This document shows positions 54,988 through 63,816 of a stretch of 64,000 nt of DNA, in pieces. Positions within the stretch are counted from its first letter, which is position 1. The number at the start of each line of letters is the position of its first letter. The stretch is from assembly GCA_024401115.1 (NCBI GenBank), contig JAKSLP010000002.1, positions 86,478-150,477 on the forward strand, given 5' to 3'. The translations under genes were made by a program, and so were the position numbers. A model generated the notes under the pieces. That model had not been told where the DNA came from. It searched no databases and saw nothing but the letters and a program-made list of their open reading frames with translations. Source of the DNA: Bacteroidaceae bacterium. Lineage in GTDB: Bacteria; Bacteroidota; Bacteroidia; Bacteroidales; Bacteroidaceae.

Positions 54988-56088
54988 ATGGCAAAAGAAA
55001 AAATCATCCTCACAGGCGACCGTCCAACGGGCAAGTTGCACATCGGTCACTATGTAGGTTCACTGCGTCGTCGCGTAGAATTGCAGAACTCCGGTGAGTT
55101 CGATAAGATATTCATCATGATTGCCGATGCTCAGGCACTTACTGACAATGCTGACAATCCTGAGAAGATTCGTCAGAATGTCATTGAGGTGGCATTGGAT
55201 TATCTGTCAGCAGGTATCGACCCTAGTAAGAGCAACATCTTTATCCAGAGTGCTGTTCCTGAGCTGACAGAATTGGCTTTCTATTACATGAATCTGGTTA
55301 CTGTGAGCCGTTTGCAGCGTAACCCAACTGTTAAGAGCGAGATTCAGGCACGTAACTTCGAAGCTAACATCCCTGTTGGTTTCTTCACCTACCCTATCAG
55401 TCAGGCAGCCGATATTACCTTGTTCAAGGCGACGACCGTTCCTGTTGGTGAGGACCAGAAGCCAATGTTGGAACAGACCAATGAGATTGTCCGCCGTTTC
55501 AACTATATCTATGGCGAAACTCTGGTTGAGCCACAGATTCTGTTGCCAGATAATGCTGCTTGCCTGCGACTGCCAGGTATTGACGGTAAGGCTAAGATGA
55601 GTAAGAGTTTAGGCAACTGTATTTACCTGAGCGACACCGCTAAGGAGTTAAAGAAAAAGGTTAATGCCATGTACACCGATCCTGAGCACATTCACATTGA
55701 GCAGCCAGGACACCTGGAGGGCAATACTGTATTCACTTATTTGGATGCTTTTGCTAAAGATAGCGACTTTGAACAGTTCCTGCCTGACTACAAGAATCTG
55801 GACGAGTTGAAGGAGCACTACACCCGTGGAGGTTTAGGTGATGGAACCTGCAAGAAGTTGTTGCTGAACATCTTGAACGACCGTCTGGAGCCAATGCGTA
55901 TCCGTCGTAAGGAATTTGAGAAGGATATTCCAGGTGTTTACGAAATCCTGAAAAAGGGAACCGAAGCTGCTCGCGAGGTTGGTGCCAAGACTTTGGCCGA
56001 GGTTCGTCATGCCATGCGCATTGACTACTTCGATGATAAGGAACTGATAGCCGAACAGGCTAAGCGCTTTGCTGAAGCAAATAAGTAA
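54988..56088 (+). CDS. trpS: Tryptophanyl-tRNA synthetase
   Basis: Class I aminoacyl-tRNA synthetase charging tRNA-Trp. 366 residues. HIGH-type motif GDRPTGKLHIGHYVGSL at residues 10-26, the tryptophan-pocket blocks LQRNPTVKSEIQ and PISQAADITLFKATTVPVGEDQ (in pieces), and the KMSKS loop in GKAKMSKSLGN. The C-terminal anticodon-binding helical domain is complete. Slightly longer than the 330-residue E. coli enzyme, as in other Bacteroidales. ATG at 54988; its own consensus promoter and a strong downstream terminator make it monocistronic. No T-box or Trp leader was seen. Confidence 0.97.
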   Translation: MAKEKIILTGDRPTGKLHIGHYVGSLRRRVELQNSGEFDKIFIMIADAQALTDNADNPEKIRQNVIEVALDYLSAGIDPSKSNIFIQSAVPELTELAFYYMNLVTVSRLQRNPTVKSEIQARNFEANIPVGFFTYPISQAADITLFKATTVPVGEDQKPMLEQTNEIVRRFNYIYGETLVEPQILLPDNAACLRLPGIDGKAKMSKSLGNCIYLSDTAKELKKKVNAMYTDPEHIHIEQPGHLEGNTVFTYLDAFAKDSDFEQFLPDYKNLDELKEHYTRGGLGDGTCKKLLLNILNDRLEPMRIRRKEFEKDIPGVYEILKKGTEAAREVGAKTLAEVRHAMRIDYFDDKELIAEQAKRFAEANK

Positions 56089-56095
56089 TATAAGA

Positions 56096-56125
56096 AAATG
56101 CCCGCTTAATCGCGGGCATTTCTTT
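56096..56125. terminator. Bidirectional terminator after trpS
   Basis: A 10-bp perfect stem (56096-56105 with 56112-56121, loop TTAATC) followed by CTTTT on the plus strand, with an A run for the minus strand. Confidence 0.86.
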
Positions 56126-56127
56126 TA

Positions 56128-56673
56128 TTATTTCAATGGGGCTGTCAACATGGCTGAAATGACTTCTTCCAAATCCGATTCTGGAACAAAACCCACCTGA
56201 CTTCGAATCTCTCCATTAGCACAGAAGAAAATGGTAGGAATGCTCTGAATGCCATAGATTGCACTAAGCTCTTCCGCCTTGTCCACATCCACTTTGTAAA
56301 AACTCACCTTATTCTTGTACTTAACTGCTAACTTCTCCATGATGGGAGCCAGACGTTTGCAAGGTCCACACCAAGTAGCATAGAAATCAACGATACAAGG
56401 ACGGTAACCCACAAACTTCTGAGGATTTTCCTTATAATGAGCCACCATCTTATTAAACTGAGAGGATGTCAGTTCCTGAACCACTCCCTTAGCCTCGATA
56501 ATATCTACCTCGTCATCTTCCACAGCGTCCTCTGCACACGACTCTACCACCAAACCCTCTTCAGTCACTGTCTCGTCGGCTACATTGTTGGCTGCATTAG
56601 CCTTATTTTCACACGAAGTAAATCCCAACCAGCACATAGCCAGCAAGGACAAAGATAAAACGCATTTTTTCAT
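56128..56673 (-). CDS. Thioredoxin-fold lipoprotein
   Basis: Envelope thiol oxidoreductase, 181 residues. Lipoprotein signal with Cys21 (AMCWLGFTSC), an acidic linker (about 30-60, EDAVEDDEVDIIEA), then a classical thioredoxin domain with the active site FYATWCGPCKRLAP, KVDVDKAEELSAIYGIQSIP and the cis-Pro loop SIPTIFFCANGE. It lies 2 nt after the Crp/Fnr-type regulator gene, so the two are co-transcribed from the promoter at 57276-57305. Context suggests a redox or stress-responsive unit. Confidence 0.92.
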   Translation of the reverse strand: MKKCVLSLSLLAMCWLGFTSCENKANAANNVADETVTEEGLVVESCAEDAVEDDEVDIIEAKGVVQELTSSQFNKMVAHYKENPQKFVGYRPCIVDFYATWCGPCKRLAPIMEKLAVKYKNKVSFYKVDVDKAEELSAIYGIQSIPTIFFCANGEIRSQVGFVPESDLEEVISAMLTAPLK

Positions 56674-56675
56674 GA

Positions 56676-57257
56676 TTATTCAATTATTTGGGCTCTGACT
56701 CTACTTAATGTCTCAGGGGTCATCTGCAAAAACGATGCAATCTGATTCAATGCTGCACGACGGAAAATCTCAGGTTGATTGGCTATCAATCGGCGATAAC
56801 GATCCTGAGCCGATTCAAAACGCTGTAAATCAGCTTTTATCTGAGAATCAATAAGTGAAACTTCCAGAATCTTACGATAGAATACGGCAATATTATAATC
56901 TTCCTTTGACAATTCCTCCAAAGCCAAATAAGGCAAACCGTAAATCCAAGTGTTCTCCTGTGCCTCAACGAGCAAACGGGTAGGTTCCTGCTTAAAGAAA
57001 CTTTCAATGCAAATCACCATCTTACCCTCATAAGAGAAATGTTCGGTCAAGTCCTTGCCGTTCTTAAAATAATACTGGCGAACAAAACCTCTATAGACGT
57101 AATACATGTAACGGCACACCTCACCTTCCTTCAAAATCTGCTCACCCTTTGCAAATTTCATAGGAACTAATATCTCAGACAAACGATCCAATGATTCTGT
57201 TGGTAAAGTCTGATAGATACGGGCCAAGTCTCTGGCTACATCTCGTCTTTTATCCAT
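56676..57257 (-). CDS. Crp/Fnr-family transcriptional regulator
   Basis: Cytoplasmic DNA-binding regulator, 193 residues. The cNMP-binding-type beta-roll domain covers about 15-125 (FAKGEQILKEGEVCRYMYYV, GKMVICIESFFKQEPTRLLV), then a dimer helix and a C-terminal winged helix with NQIASFLQMTPETLSRVRAQ (about 168-187). The winged part is shorter than in E. coli Crp, and no Cys cluster for an Fe-S centre is seen, so it is not Fnr itself. ATG at 57257 with TTG/TAACTTTG promoter upstream. It precedes the thioredoxin lipoprotein gene by 2 nt and probably regulates it or itself. Confidence 0.92.
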   Translation of the reverse strand: MDKRRDVARDLARIYQTLPTESLDRLSEILVPMKFAKGEQILKEGEVCRYMYYVYRGFVRQYYFKNGKDLTEHFSYEGKMVICIESFFKQEPTRLLVEAQENTWIYGLPYLALEELSKEDYNIAVFYRKILEVSLIDSQIKADLQRFESAQDRYRRLIANQPEIFRRAALNQIASFLQMTPETLSRVRAQIIE

Positions 57258-57275
57258 ATTCTTATCAAATTGCTA

Positions 57276-57305
57276 CAAAGTTACTATTTTTTTCCATAAT
57301 TCCAA
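57276..57305 (-). promoter_or_regulatory. Bacteroidetes promoter for the Crp/Fnr-type gene
   Basis: On the minus strand TTG (57305-57303), 19 nt, TAACTTTG (57283-57276). A second TAACTTTG (57327-57334, plus strand) serves the divergent uridine kinase gene. Confidence 0.72.
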
Positions 57306-57359
57306 CTAAAAAAGCCTAAAAGGTTGTAACTTTGCTAAGAATTTTTAATTGATGATTCC

Positions 57360-57971
57360 ATGGTAATAATTGGCATAGCAGGAGGAACAGGGTCCGGTAA
57401 AACTACTATTGTAAAAGAAATTACAGAAAGCCTTCCAAAGGGCTCAGTTGCTGTTATTCCGCAAGATTCCTATTATAATGATCAGTCTCAGTTGCCGCTG
57501 GATGTACGAAAAAAAACCAATTTTGACCATCCAAAAGCATTCGACTGGAGTCTTTTTGCCCAGCAAATCCGTGAGTTGAAAGAAGGAAAAGCCATCGAGC
57601 AGCCCACTTACTCATACCTGGTATGCACCCGATTGCCCGAAACGGTTCATGTAGAGCCTAAAGAGGTTATCATCATCGAGGGTATCATGTGCTTTCATGA
57701 CAAGTGCCTTCGCGACCAGATGGATTTGAAGGTTTTTGTCGATGTTCCAGCCGATGAGCGACTACTACGGGTCATCGAACGTGATATAGCAGAACGTGGG
57801 CATCCGCTGGACATGTTGATTGAAAAGTATCGTAATGTACTGAAACCCATGCATGATGAGTTTATCGAACCAACCAAGGAGTATGCCGATATTATCATCT
57901 CAAACAGTGGAGATTCCAGTAAGGCAATAGAGGTGCTTCGCACATACATCCTGTCTGCCTTAAAGAAATAA
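57360..57971 (+). CDS. udk: Uridine kinase
   Basis: Salvages uridine and cytidine to UMP and CMP. 203 residues. P-loop GIAGGTGSGKTT (residues 5-16), the substrate block IPQDSYYND, FDHPKAFDW, QPTYSYLVCTR, VIIIEGIMCFHD (Walker-B-like), and VFVDVPADERLLRVIERDIAERGH (in pieces) carrying the lid arginines. Length and order match Udk. ATG 57360 lies 26 nt after a TAACTTTG -7 box. The MltF-like transglycosylase gene starts 6 nt after the stop, so they share a transcript. Confidence 0.94.
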   Translation: MVIIGIAGGTGSGKTTIVKEITESLPKGSVAVIPQDSYYNDQSQLPLDVRKKTNFDHPKAFDWSLFAQQIRELKEGKAIEQPTYSYLVCTRLPETVHVEPKEVIIIEGIMCFHDKCLRDQMDLKVFVDVPADERLLRVIERDIAERGHPLDMLIEKYRNVLKPMHDEFIEPTKEYADIIISNSGDSSKAIEVLRTYILSALKK

Positions 57972-57977
57972 ATAATA

Positions 57978-59069
57978 ATGCACACGCACTTGAGACGCCT
58001 CATTTTTTTCTTAATACCAATCTTCCTGTACTCCTGTCAGCAACAGGGGCAGAATACTGCACCCACAACCCAGCATAGTAATTTCTATGATCTGGATGAT
58101 ATTCAGTACAGTGGCGAAATGATTGTGCTAACCCTCAACGGTCCTGACACTTACTATGACTATCGTGGTAAAATGGTTGGTTACCAGTTTGAAATTGCAG
58201 AGATGTTTGGTGTCAATATCGGTGCACGCGTGCGAGTGGAAGTGGCAAAAAATGAAGAGGAACTGATAGAATGGCTGAACAAGGGTGATGGCGATCTCAT
58301 TGCCTATACTCTTCCCGACTCTATTCTGTCGCTCCATCCCGACCTGGTGACATTGGGCGATAGTCTTTCACACTGGTCACTGCGTCAGGATTCCAAACAG
58401 ATGATCCAGAAACTGGAAGGCTGGTTTGAGTCGTCAGCACAGAAACGTCTGGCATGGAAAAACCGTGCAGCCGAAGCGGCACAGAAAAAGAGAAAATCCA
58501 AGATTACCCCAAGGGCTCCTATCAAGAACCTGGCTGCGGGTATTATTTCGGATTACGATAATCTCTTTAAACGGAATGCACACACCATCATGTGGGACTG
58601 GCGATTGCTGGCAGCTCAGGCCTATCAGGAATCGGCATTTGATCCGAATGCCACATCATGGGCCGGCGCCCAGGGATTGCTGCAACTCATGCCAGGGACA
58701 GCAAAGGACATGAACGTGGCTAATCCTTATAATCCGGAAGAGAATGTACGGGGAGCCGTACAATACTTGAAGCATGTGAATAACAGCTTTAGCGACATTG
58801 ACGACCAAAATGAGCGCATAAAGTTCATGTTAGCAGCATACAATTGTGGCACGCTGCATGTCAAGGATGCTCAGGCACTGGCGGTTAAGTATGGAAAGAA
58901 TCCCCGCATCTGGACCGGCAATGTAGACCAGTATGTCAAAGCATTGAGTGAGCCTCGCTACTACCGTGATCCTGTGGTTAAGAACGGATACTGCCGGGGT
59001 AAAGAGCCTTACAATTATGTCATACAGATTATGAGCCGATACGAGCAGTATCGTCACCAAATAAGATAA
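57978..59069 (+). CDS. MltF-like membrane-bound lytic transglycosylase lipoprotein
   Basis: Cleaves peptidoglycan glycan strands in the envelope. 363 residues. Lipoprotein signal with Cys20 ([11 protein letters not shown]). An amino-acid-binding-protein-like domain (about 45-150: [29 protein letters not shown]) is followed by a short basic linker and the SLT domain (about 200-335) with catalytic Glu218 in [31 protein letters not shown] and [14 protein letters not shown]. The periplasmic binding domain is shorter than in E. coli MltF. Its last 41 nt overlap the end of the convergent metH gene. Starts 6 nt after udk. Confidence 0.9.
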   Translation: MHTHLRRLIFFLIPIFLYSCQQQGQNTAPTTQHSNFYDLDDIQYSGEMIVLTLNGPDTYYDYRGKMVGYQFEIAEMFGVNIGARVRVEVAKNEEELIEWLNKGDGDLIAYTLPDSILSLHPDLVTLGDSLSHWSLRQDSKQMIQKLEGWFESSAQKRLAWKNRAAEAAQKKRKSKITPRAPIKNLAAGIISDYDNLFKRNAHTIMWDWRLLAAQAYQESAFDPNATSWAGAQGLLQLMPGTAKDMNVANPYNPEENVRGAVQYLKHVNNSFSDIDDQNERIKFMLAAYNCGTLHVKDAQALAVKYGKNPRIWTGNVDQYVKALSEPRYYRDPVVKNGYCRGKEPYNYVIQIMSRYEQYRHQIR

Positions 59070-61824
59070 GTTTCTGGCTATTCGCCTCTTCTAAAGACAC
59101 TACATTATCATCTGCAGGAATAATACCGGCTCTTAGCTGAGCATATTCATTATCCAGCTCATCCCGATAGGATTTTGCTGTAGTGGCATTCAATAGCCGG
59201 CTGATAGCCAGTGAGTTCTGTGAGGCATCCTTCAAGTGCACTACGGGACCTCCATAGACCGGAGCAATCTTAAGTGCTGTATGGAGTTCGCTGGTTGTTG
59301 CACCGCTCACCATCAGAGGATTCCGGTATCCCACCTTATCCAGTTCCTGTGCCACATGGACCATTTCTTCCAAAGAAGGGGTAATCAGTCCGCTCAGGAT
59401 TACCACATCCACTTGCTTCTCCATGGCCTCCTTGACGATTGTTTCAGCAGGTACCATCACACCCAAATCTATCACCTCATAACCATTGCAGGCCATTACT
59501 AGGGCTGCAATATTCTTGCCTATATCGTGAACGTCTCCCTTTACAGTTGCCACCAGTACTTTTCCTGCCGATGACACAGAGGAATCACGTCCCTGTTCGA
59601 TATAAGGCTGAAGGATATCCACAGCTTTTTTCATGGTTCGCGCAGTCTTCACCACCTGAGGCAGAAACATCTTTCCTGCACCGAACAACTCACCCACACG
59701 ATTCATGGCATCCATCAGCGGGCCTTCAATAATGCTCACGGCCATCGGATATGTTCCTTGCAAAGCCTCTTGAAGGTCAAACTCAAGATAGTCGCCTACA
59801 CCCTTTACCAAGGCATGCTCCAGACGCTCTTCCACGGTTCCATTTCTCCAGGCATTTTTGTCACCCAACACGGAACCTGCAACTACAGCACCACCGGCAT
59901 TCTTGGCAGCATCAGCCTCTGCTTTCAGCCGTTGGGCAGTCTCTATCAAGGCCTCCGCAGCATCGGGTTTACGGTTCAGAACCACATCCTCCAACTGCTC
60001 AAGAATCTCTTTAGGGATATCACTGTAAAGTACAGAAGTTGAGGGATTTACAATTCCCATATCCATACCCTGTTCAATGGCATGATACAGGAATACGGCA
60101 TGCATAGCTTCACGGATATAATTGTTGCCGCGGAACGAGAAAGACAGGTTGCTCACACCACCGCTTATATGTGCCCCAGGCAAGTTATCATGTATCCATC
60201 GGGTAGCCCGGATAAAGTCCACAGCATAGGAATTGTGTTCCTCTATACCCGTAGCCACAGCCAGCACATTAGGGTCGAAAATGATATCATTGGGATTAAA
60301 TCCCACGACATCCACCAACAGGCGGTAAGCCCGCTCGCACACCTCAATCCTTCGTTCATAGGTAGTGGCCTGCCCCTCCTCATCAAAAGCCATGACAACA
60401 GTTGCCGCACCCATACGCTTGATGTAGCGGGCCTTCTCCAAAAATTTCTCCTCACCTTCCTTCAGTGAGATGGAATTAACGATAGCCTTACCCTGAACGC
60501 ACTTCAAACCAGCCTCTATCACCTCCCATTTGGATGAGTCTATCATTACCGGAACACGGGCAATCTCAGGCTCACTGGCCAACAGATTCAGGAAGGTGGT
60601 CATCTCGGCCTTGGCATCCAGCAGACCGTCATCCATATTGATATCAACAACCAGGGCACCATCCTCCACCTGTTTACGGGCTATGGACAGGGCCTCCTCG
60701 TAATTCTTTTCATTGATCAGTCGGAGGAACTTGCGTGAGCCGGCTACATTACAGCGCTCACCAACATTGATGAAACGCATTTCCGGAGTCTTTTCCAGCA
60801 TTTCCAAACCGGACAGACACATGGATTCAGGAGCGGCAACCGGTTGATGCACAGGAGCACCCGGAATCAGTTCTGCCATCTTCCGGATATACTCATCCGT
60901 AGTACCGCAGCAGCCACCCATCAGGTTCACCAGTCCGTCACGCACAAACTCGCTCATCTCCTGAGCCATCATCTCAGGCGTCTGATCGTACTGTCCCAAA
61001 CTGTTTGGCAGTCCTGCATTGGGATAGACACTGATATAAAAAGGAGCCTTGCGTGCCAGCACCTCCAGATGAGGGCGAAGAAGGCGAGCACCGAACGAAC
61101 AGTTCAGTCCGATGGAGAACAAAGGAGCATGCATGACCGAAGCCAGGAAGGCCTCCATGGTCTGACCGCTCAAGGTTCGTCCCGCAATATCACTAACGGT
61201 AACCGACAGCATCAGCAGCACCTCACGGCCTGATTTCTTCATGGCCTCCTCAGCAGCAAATAGAGCAGCCTTGGCATTCAAGGTATCAAATACCGTCTCT
61301 ATCAGCAAGGCATCCACTCCTCCTGCTATCAAAGCCGTCATCTGCTCCACATAAGCCGACACCAAGGTATCAAAATCCAGGGCACGATAAGCAGGATTCT
61401 CCACATCGGGACTCATGCTGCAAGTCTTATTGGTCGGGCCCACGGAACCTGCCACGAATCTGGGTTTCAGTGGATTAGCTGCGGTAAATTCATCAGCCAC
61501 CTCACGGGCAAGACGTGCGCCCTCAAAGGCCATCTCGTAACAGAAATCCTCCAGATGGTAATCCTCCATGGATATGCGCTGACTGCTGAAGGTGTTAGTG
61601 CTGATAATATCAGAACCCGCCTGCAGATAACGGCGGTAAATGCCCTGCACCACATCGGGACGGGTCAGGTTCAGCATATCGTTATTGCCCTTCATGATGC
61701 CGGGAACATCCGCAAAGCGTTCCCCACGGAAATCCTCCTCCGTCAGATTCTGCTTCTGCAGCATGGTACCCATGGCACCGTCCAGCAGCAGTATTCTCTC
61801 TTTAACTATATTGCGCATTACCAT
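59029..61824 (-). CDS. metH: Cobalamin-dependent methionine synthase without activation domain
   Basis: Transfers methyl from methyltetrahydrofolate to homocysteine through methylcobalamin. 931 residues. Homocysteine domain 1-330 with zinc Cys242, Cys305 and Cys306 ([16 protein letters not shown]); pterin domain about 350-610 ([35 protein letters not shown]); cap and cobalamin domains about 640-900 with the Co-ligand His766 in GDVHDIGKN. The C-terminal AdoMet activation domain of E. coli MetH (about 330 residues) is absent; such short forms are, as I recall, usual in Bacteroidales, which then need a separate reactivation partner. ATG GTA ATG at 61824: either ATG could serve. The last residues (GDDTARIGS) overlap the transglycosylase gene on the other strand. 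Confidence 0.94.
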   Translation of the reverse strand: MVMRNIVKERILLLDGAMGTMLQKQNLTEEDFRGERFADVPGIMKGNNDMLNLTRPDVVQGIYRRYLQAGSDIISTNTFSSQRISMEDYHLEDFCYEMAFEGARLAREVADEFTAANPLKPRFVAGSVGPTNKTCSMSPDVENPAYRALDFDTLVSAYVEQMTALIAGGVDALLIETVFDTLNAKAALFAAEEAMKKSGREVLLMLSVTVSDIAGRTLSGQTMEAFLASVMHAPLFSIGLNCSFGARLLRPHLEVLARKAPFYISVYPNAGLPNSLGQYDQTPEMMAQEMSEFVRDGLVNLMGGCCGTTDEYIRKMAELIPGAPVHQPVAAPESMCLSGLEMLEKTPEMRFINVGERCNVAGSRKFLRLINEKNYEEALSIARKQVEDGALVVDINMDDGLLDAKAEMTTFLNLLASEPEIARVPVMIDSSKWEVIEAGLKCVQGKAIVNSISLKEGEEKFLEKARYIKRMGAATVVMAFDEEGQATTYERRIEVCERAYRLLVDVVGFNPNDIIFDPNVLAVATGIEEHNSYAVDFIRATRWIHDNLPGAHISGGVSNLSFSFRGNNYIREAMHAVFLYHAIEQGMDMGIVNPSTSVLYSDIPKEILEQLEDVVLNRKPDAAEALIETAQRLKAEADAAKNAGGAVVAGSVLGDKNAWRNGTVEERLEHALVKGVGDYLEFDLQEALQGTYPMAVSIIEGPLMDAMNRVGELFGAGKMFLPQVVKTARTMKKAVDILQPYIEQGRDSSVSSAGKVLVATVKGDVHDIGKNIAALVMACNGYEVIDLGVMVPAETIVKEAMEKQVDVVILSGLITPSLEEMVHVAQELDKVGYRNPLMVSGATTSELHTALKIAPVYGGPVVHLKDASQNSLAISRLLNATTAKSYRDELDNEYAQLRAGIIPADDNVVSLEEANSQKLILFGDDTARIGS

Positions 61825-61852
61825 GTGTTTTATTCCTATTTATACATAAAAT

Positions 61853-61880
61853 AAAGTCTGACGGTTTCCCATCAGACTTT
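61853..61880 (-). terminator. Weak hairpin between smpB and metH
   Basis: A 9-bp stem (61853-61861 with 61872-61880) whose distal arm contains the smpB stop codon. Only a broken T run follows on the minus strand, so read-through into metH is likely. Confidence 0.5.
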
Positions 61881-62342
61881 AAACATACGCGCCATTTCGC
61901 GCTTATCATCTTTCTCCTTGATGGATTGCCGTTTATCATACTCCTTCTTACCCTTTGCCAGGGCTATGGCCACCTTGCACAAACCCTTCTCGTTGATAAA
62001 CATTCGGGTTGGAATGATGGTGAAACCGGGAGTCTTCTCAGCCTGCTGCAACTTGCGCAATTCCTTACGGGTAAGCAGCAGCTTGCGCTCCCTTCGGGTA
62101 GCATGATTATTGTACGAACCGTAGCTGTACTCGGCAATATGCATGTTCTTCACCCACAATTCACCCGCAGCAAAATAGCAATAGGTATCCACCAGACTGG
62201 CACGTGTCTCGCGTATCGACTTAATCTCGGTACCCGTCAGCACGATGCCCGCCGTGAACGTCTCCACAAACTCGTAGTCGAACGACGCACGCTTGTTGCG
62301 GATGTTTACCTGTGTGGGTTTTGTAGGTTTCTTATCTTTCAT
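61872..62342 (-). CDS. smpB: SsrA-binding protein (trans-translation)
   Basis: Binds tmRNA and brings it to stalled ribosomes. 156 residues, usual length. The family landmarks are clear: [71 protein letters not shown] and the basic C-terminal tail [20 protein letters not shown] which inserts in the decoding site. The ATG overlaps the stop of the upstream lipoprotein gene (TAATG). The ssrA gene itself is not in the window. Followed by a weak hairpin and metH. Confidence 0.96.
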   Translation of the reverse strand: MKDKKPTKPTQVNIRNKRASFDYEFVETFTAGIVLTGTEIKSIRETRASLVDTYCYFAAGELWVKNMHIAEYSYGSYNNHATRRERKLLLTRKELRKLQQAEKTPGFTIIPTRMFINEKGLCKVAIALAKGKKEYDKRQSIKEKDDKREMARMFKV

Positions 62343-63052
62343 TACTTAACAATCTTGCCCAGATTATAATAAATGCTCTGGTCGTTGACAATCAACTTAT
62401 AACCGTAATAATCAGGATAGTTCTTATCGATTACCTCAGGCTTCAGCACCTCCTTATACATATCAAAGATAGACTGGATTGGGAAACTTACTGCAGCATA
62501 TCTCAGGGAGCCCTTTGAAGTGTCTGATACATTGATAACCTTAATATACATGGTGTTGTTCTCAACCTTCTCCACATAAGCCTGGAAGCAAGAGCCATTA
62601 ACAGTCTCTGGTAGAATAGTCTCGGTCATGCAGTTCACGTAGCCGTCAGCAGCCGAAGGAGTAAAACTAGCGAATGATGTAGTCTTTTCCTTAGCGCTTT
62701 CCTTCTCTACGAAATAGCTGAAATAACCAGAGATAGCATTCTTAACCTCTACTGGATAATATTCCTTGTTATAGATATCCTCAACGGTCTGACCCTGTTC
62801 CAGGACAATCTCCAGAACAGCCATTACACGGCCTGGAGTGGTACCGTCCTTGTACTGCAGGAACGAAGGGTTAGAAACAGAGAATGTGTGATCATCATCA
62901 GCAGTCAGCACTTTACCGTTCTGAGACACATTAAAAAATCCTGTCATAACCACAGTAGAATTGGTTGGATCATCATTACCTGGCAGACATGAGGTCAGCG
63001 ATGTCATAACCAATGCCACCAGACCCATAAAAAACAATTTAAACTTATTCAT
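62342..63052 (-). CDS. Hypothetical Bacteroidales lipoprotein
   Basis: 236 residues from ATG 63052. Lipoprotein signal ([14 protein letters not shown], Cys21), then a mature part beginning [20 protein letters not shown] that is beta-rich, with an aromatic/acidic pattern ([40 protein letters not shown]) and the end [20 protein letters not shown]. It is reminiscent of NigD-like envelope lipoproteins, but I cannot assign it firmly. An upstream extension of the frame covers the promoter and is rejected. Stop and smpB start overlap (TAATG), so this unknown gene, smpB and metH form one transcript; no functional reason is apparent. Confidence 0.78.
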   Translation of the reverse strand: MNKFKLFFMGLVALVMTSLTSCLPGNDDPTNSTVVMTGFFNVSQNGKVLTADDDHTFSVSNPSFLQYKDGTTPGRVMAVLEIVLEQGQTVEDIYNKEYYPVEVKNAISGYFSYFVEKESAKEKTTSFASFTPSAADGYVNCMTETILPETVNGSCFQAYVEKVENNTMYIKVINVSDTSKGSLRYAAVSFPIQSIFDMYKEVLKPEVIDKNYPDYYGYKLIVNDQSIYYNLGKIVK

Positions 63053-63077
63053 ACGCTTTTTATAAATTTTATTGGCG

Positions 63078-63108
63078 CAAAGATAGCGGAAAAACCACCC
63101 GCCACAAA
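63078..63108 (-). promoter_or_regulatory. Bacteroidetes promoter for the lipoprotein-smpB-metH transcript
   Basis: On the minus strand TTTG (63108-63105), 19 nt, TATCTTTG (63085-63078), 26 nt before the ATG at 63052. Confidence 0.82.
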
Positions 63109-63126
63109 AGGTTTTAATTCTTTTTA

Positions 63127-63624
63127 TCAAATAATAAAGGTTTCTATATGTTCATCCACATAATAAGCCACCATTCCGGTCAGTGACTCCTCTTCTTCTA
63201 TGTACCATTCCTCTATCTCATCAAAGGCCTCATACTGCTCATACATGGCCATGAATTCCTCGTCGGTACGCTCACGCATCAAGTCCTCCCTGTTGGCATC
63301 ATACACCTCGCGGGCCTTGTACAACTGCTTACTGAAATCCTTCAGTCCCCACAGCCGCATCGCCTTGGCAAAAGGATTGTCAAAAATAAATGGGCCATAA
63401 CCGTTCTGTATCAGCTGGCAGAAACCTCCATCCATCACCTCCTCGCGGAAGATGTGGTACGCCAGCAGCGTAATCTGGTCACCGTTCAACTGCTGCATCA
63501 GTTCGGCAGTAATCTGTCCGTCACCCAACTTCAGGTAAGCCTGAACAAACACATCGATAAAGGCATCCATGCCCTCCTGAGCCGCCTTCTGGAGGTCTTC
63601 CTCCTTAATTATATTCTTCTCCAT
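63127..63624 (-). CDS. DUF4375-type protein (DMP19-like)
   Basis: Cytoplasmic protein of 165 residues from ATG 63624. The central part (about 40-125: LNGDQITLLAYHIFREEVMD, GGFCQLIQNGYGPFIFDNPF, AKAMRLWGLKDFSKQLYKAR) matches the DMP19/DUF4375 pattern known from bacterial small proteins and from a DNA-mimic of Neisseria; whether this one acts as a DNA mimic is unknown. It is very acidic, especially the C-terminal DEEFMAMYEQYEAFDEIEEW and YIEEEE. A longer frame from 63726 is rejected because it covers the promoter (TAAGTTTG, minus strand 63679-63672). It precedes the lipoprotein-smpB-metH unit by 75 nt. Confidence 0.78.
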   Translation of the reverse strand: MEKNIIKEEDLQKAAQEGMDAFIDVFVQAYLKLGDGQITAELMQQLNGDQITLLAYHIFREEVMDGGFCQLIQNGYGPFIFDNPFAKAMRLWGLKDFSKQLYKAREVYDANREDLMRERTDEEFMAMYEQYEAFDEIEEWYIEEEESLTGMVAYYVDEHIETFII

Positions 63625-63816
63625 ATTGAATTCTGAAACATGAAAATGCCAAACTGCGGCATTTCCGTATGCAAACTTACGCAAAAAATAAGAATTATTC
63701 CCTTTCCGTTCTAAAAAAATACCCAATTCATGGTAGAAGATTCAAAGAAAAAACCTATTTTTGCAAGTGCAAATATTATGGAATAATTAATTTTCATTTT
63801 TTAATACTAATAAATC
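63625..63816. promoter_or_regulatory. Divergent promoter region
   Basis: Holds TAAGTTTG (minus strand 63679-63672) for the DUF4375 gene and TATTTTTG (63756-63763) for the plus-strand gene. A small hairpin AAATGCC/GGCATTT (63644-63664) lies in the leader of the minus-strand message. Confidence 0.55.

Noticed and set aside
61825..61871. Possible cobalamin riboswitch before metH
   Set aside because: Only 47 nt separate smpB and metH, far too short, and no B12-box sequence is present.
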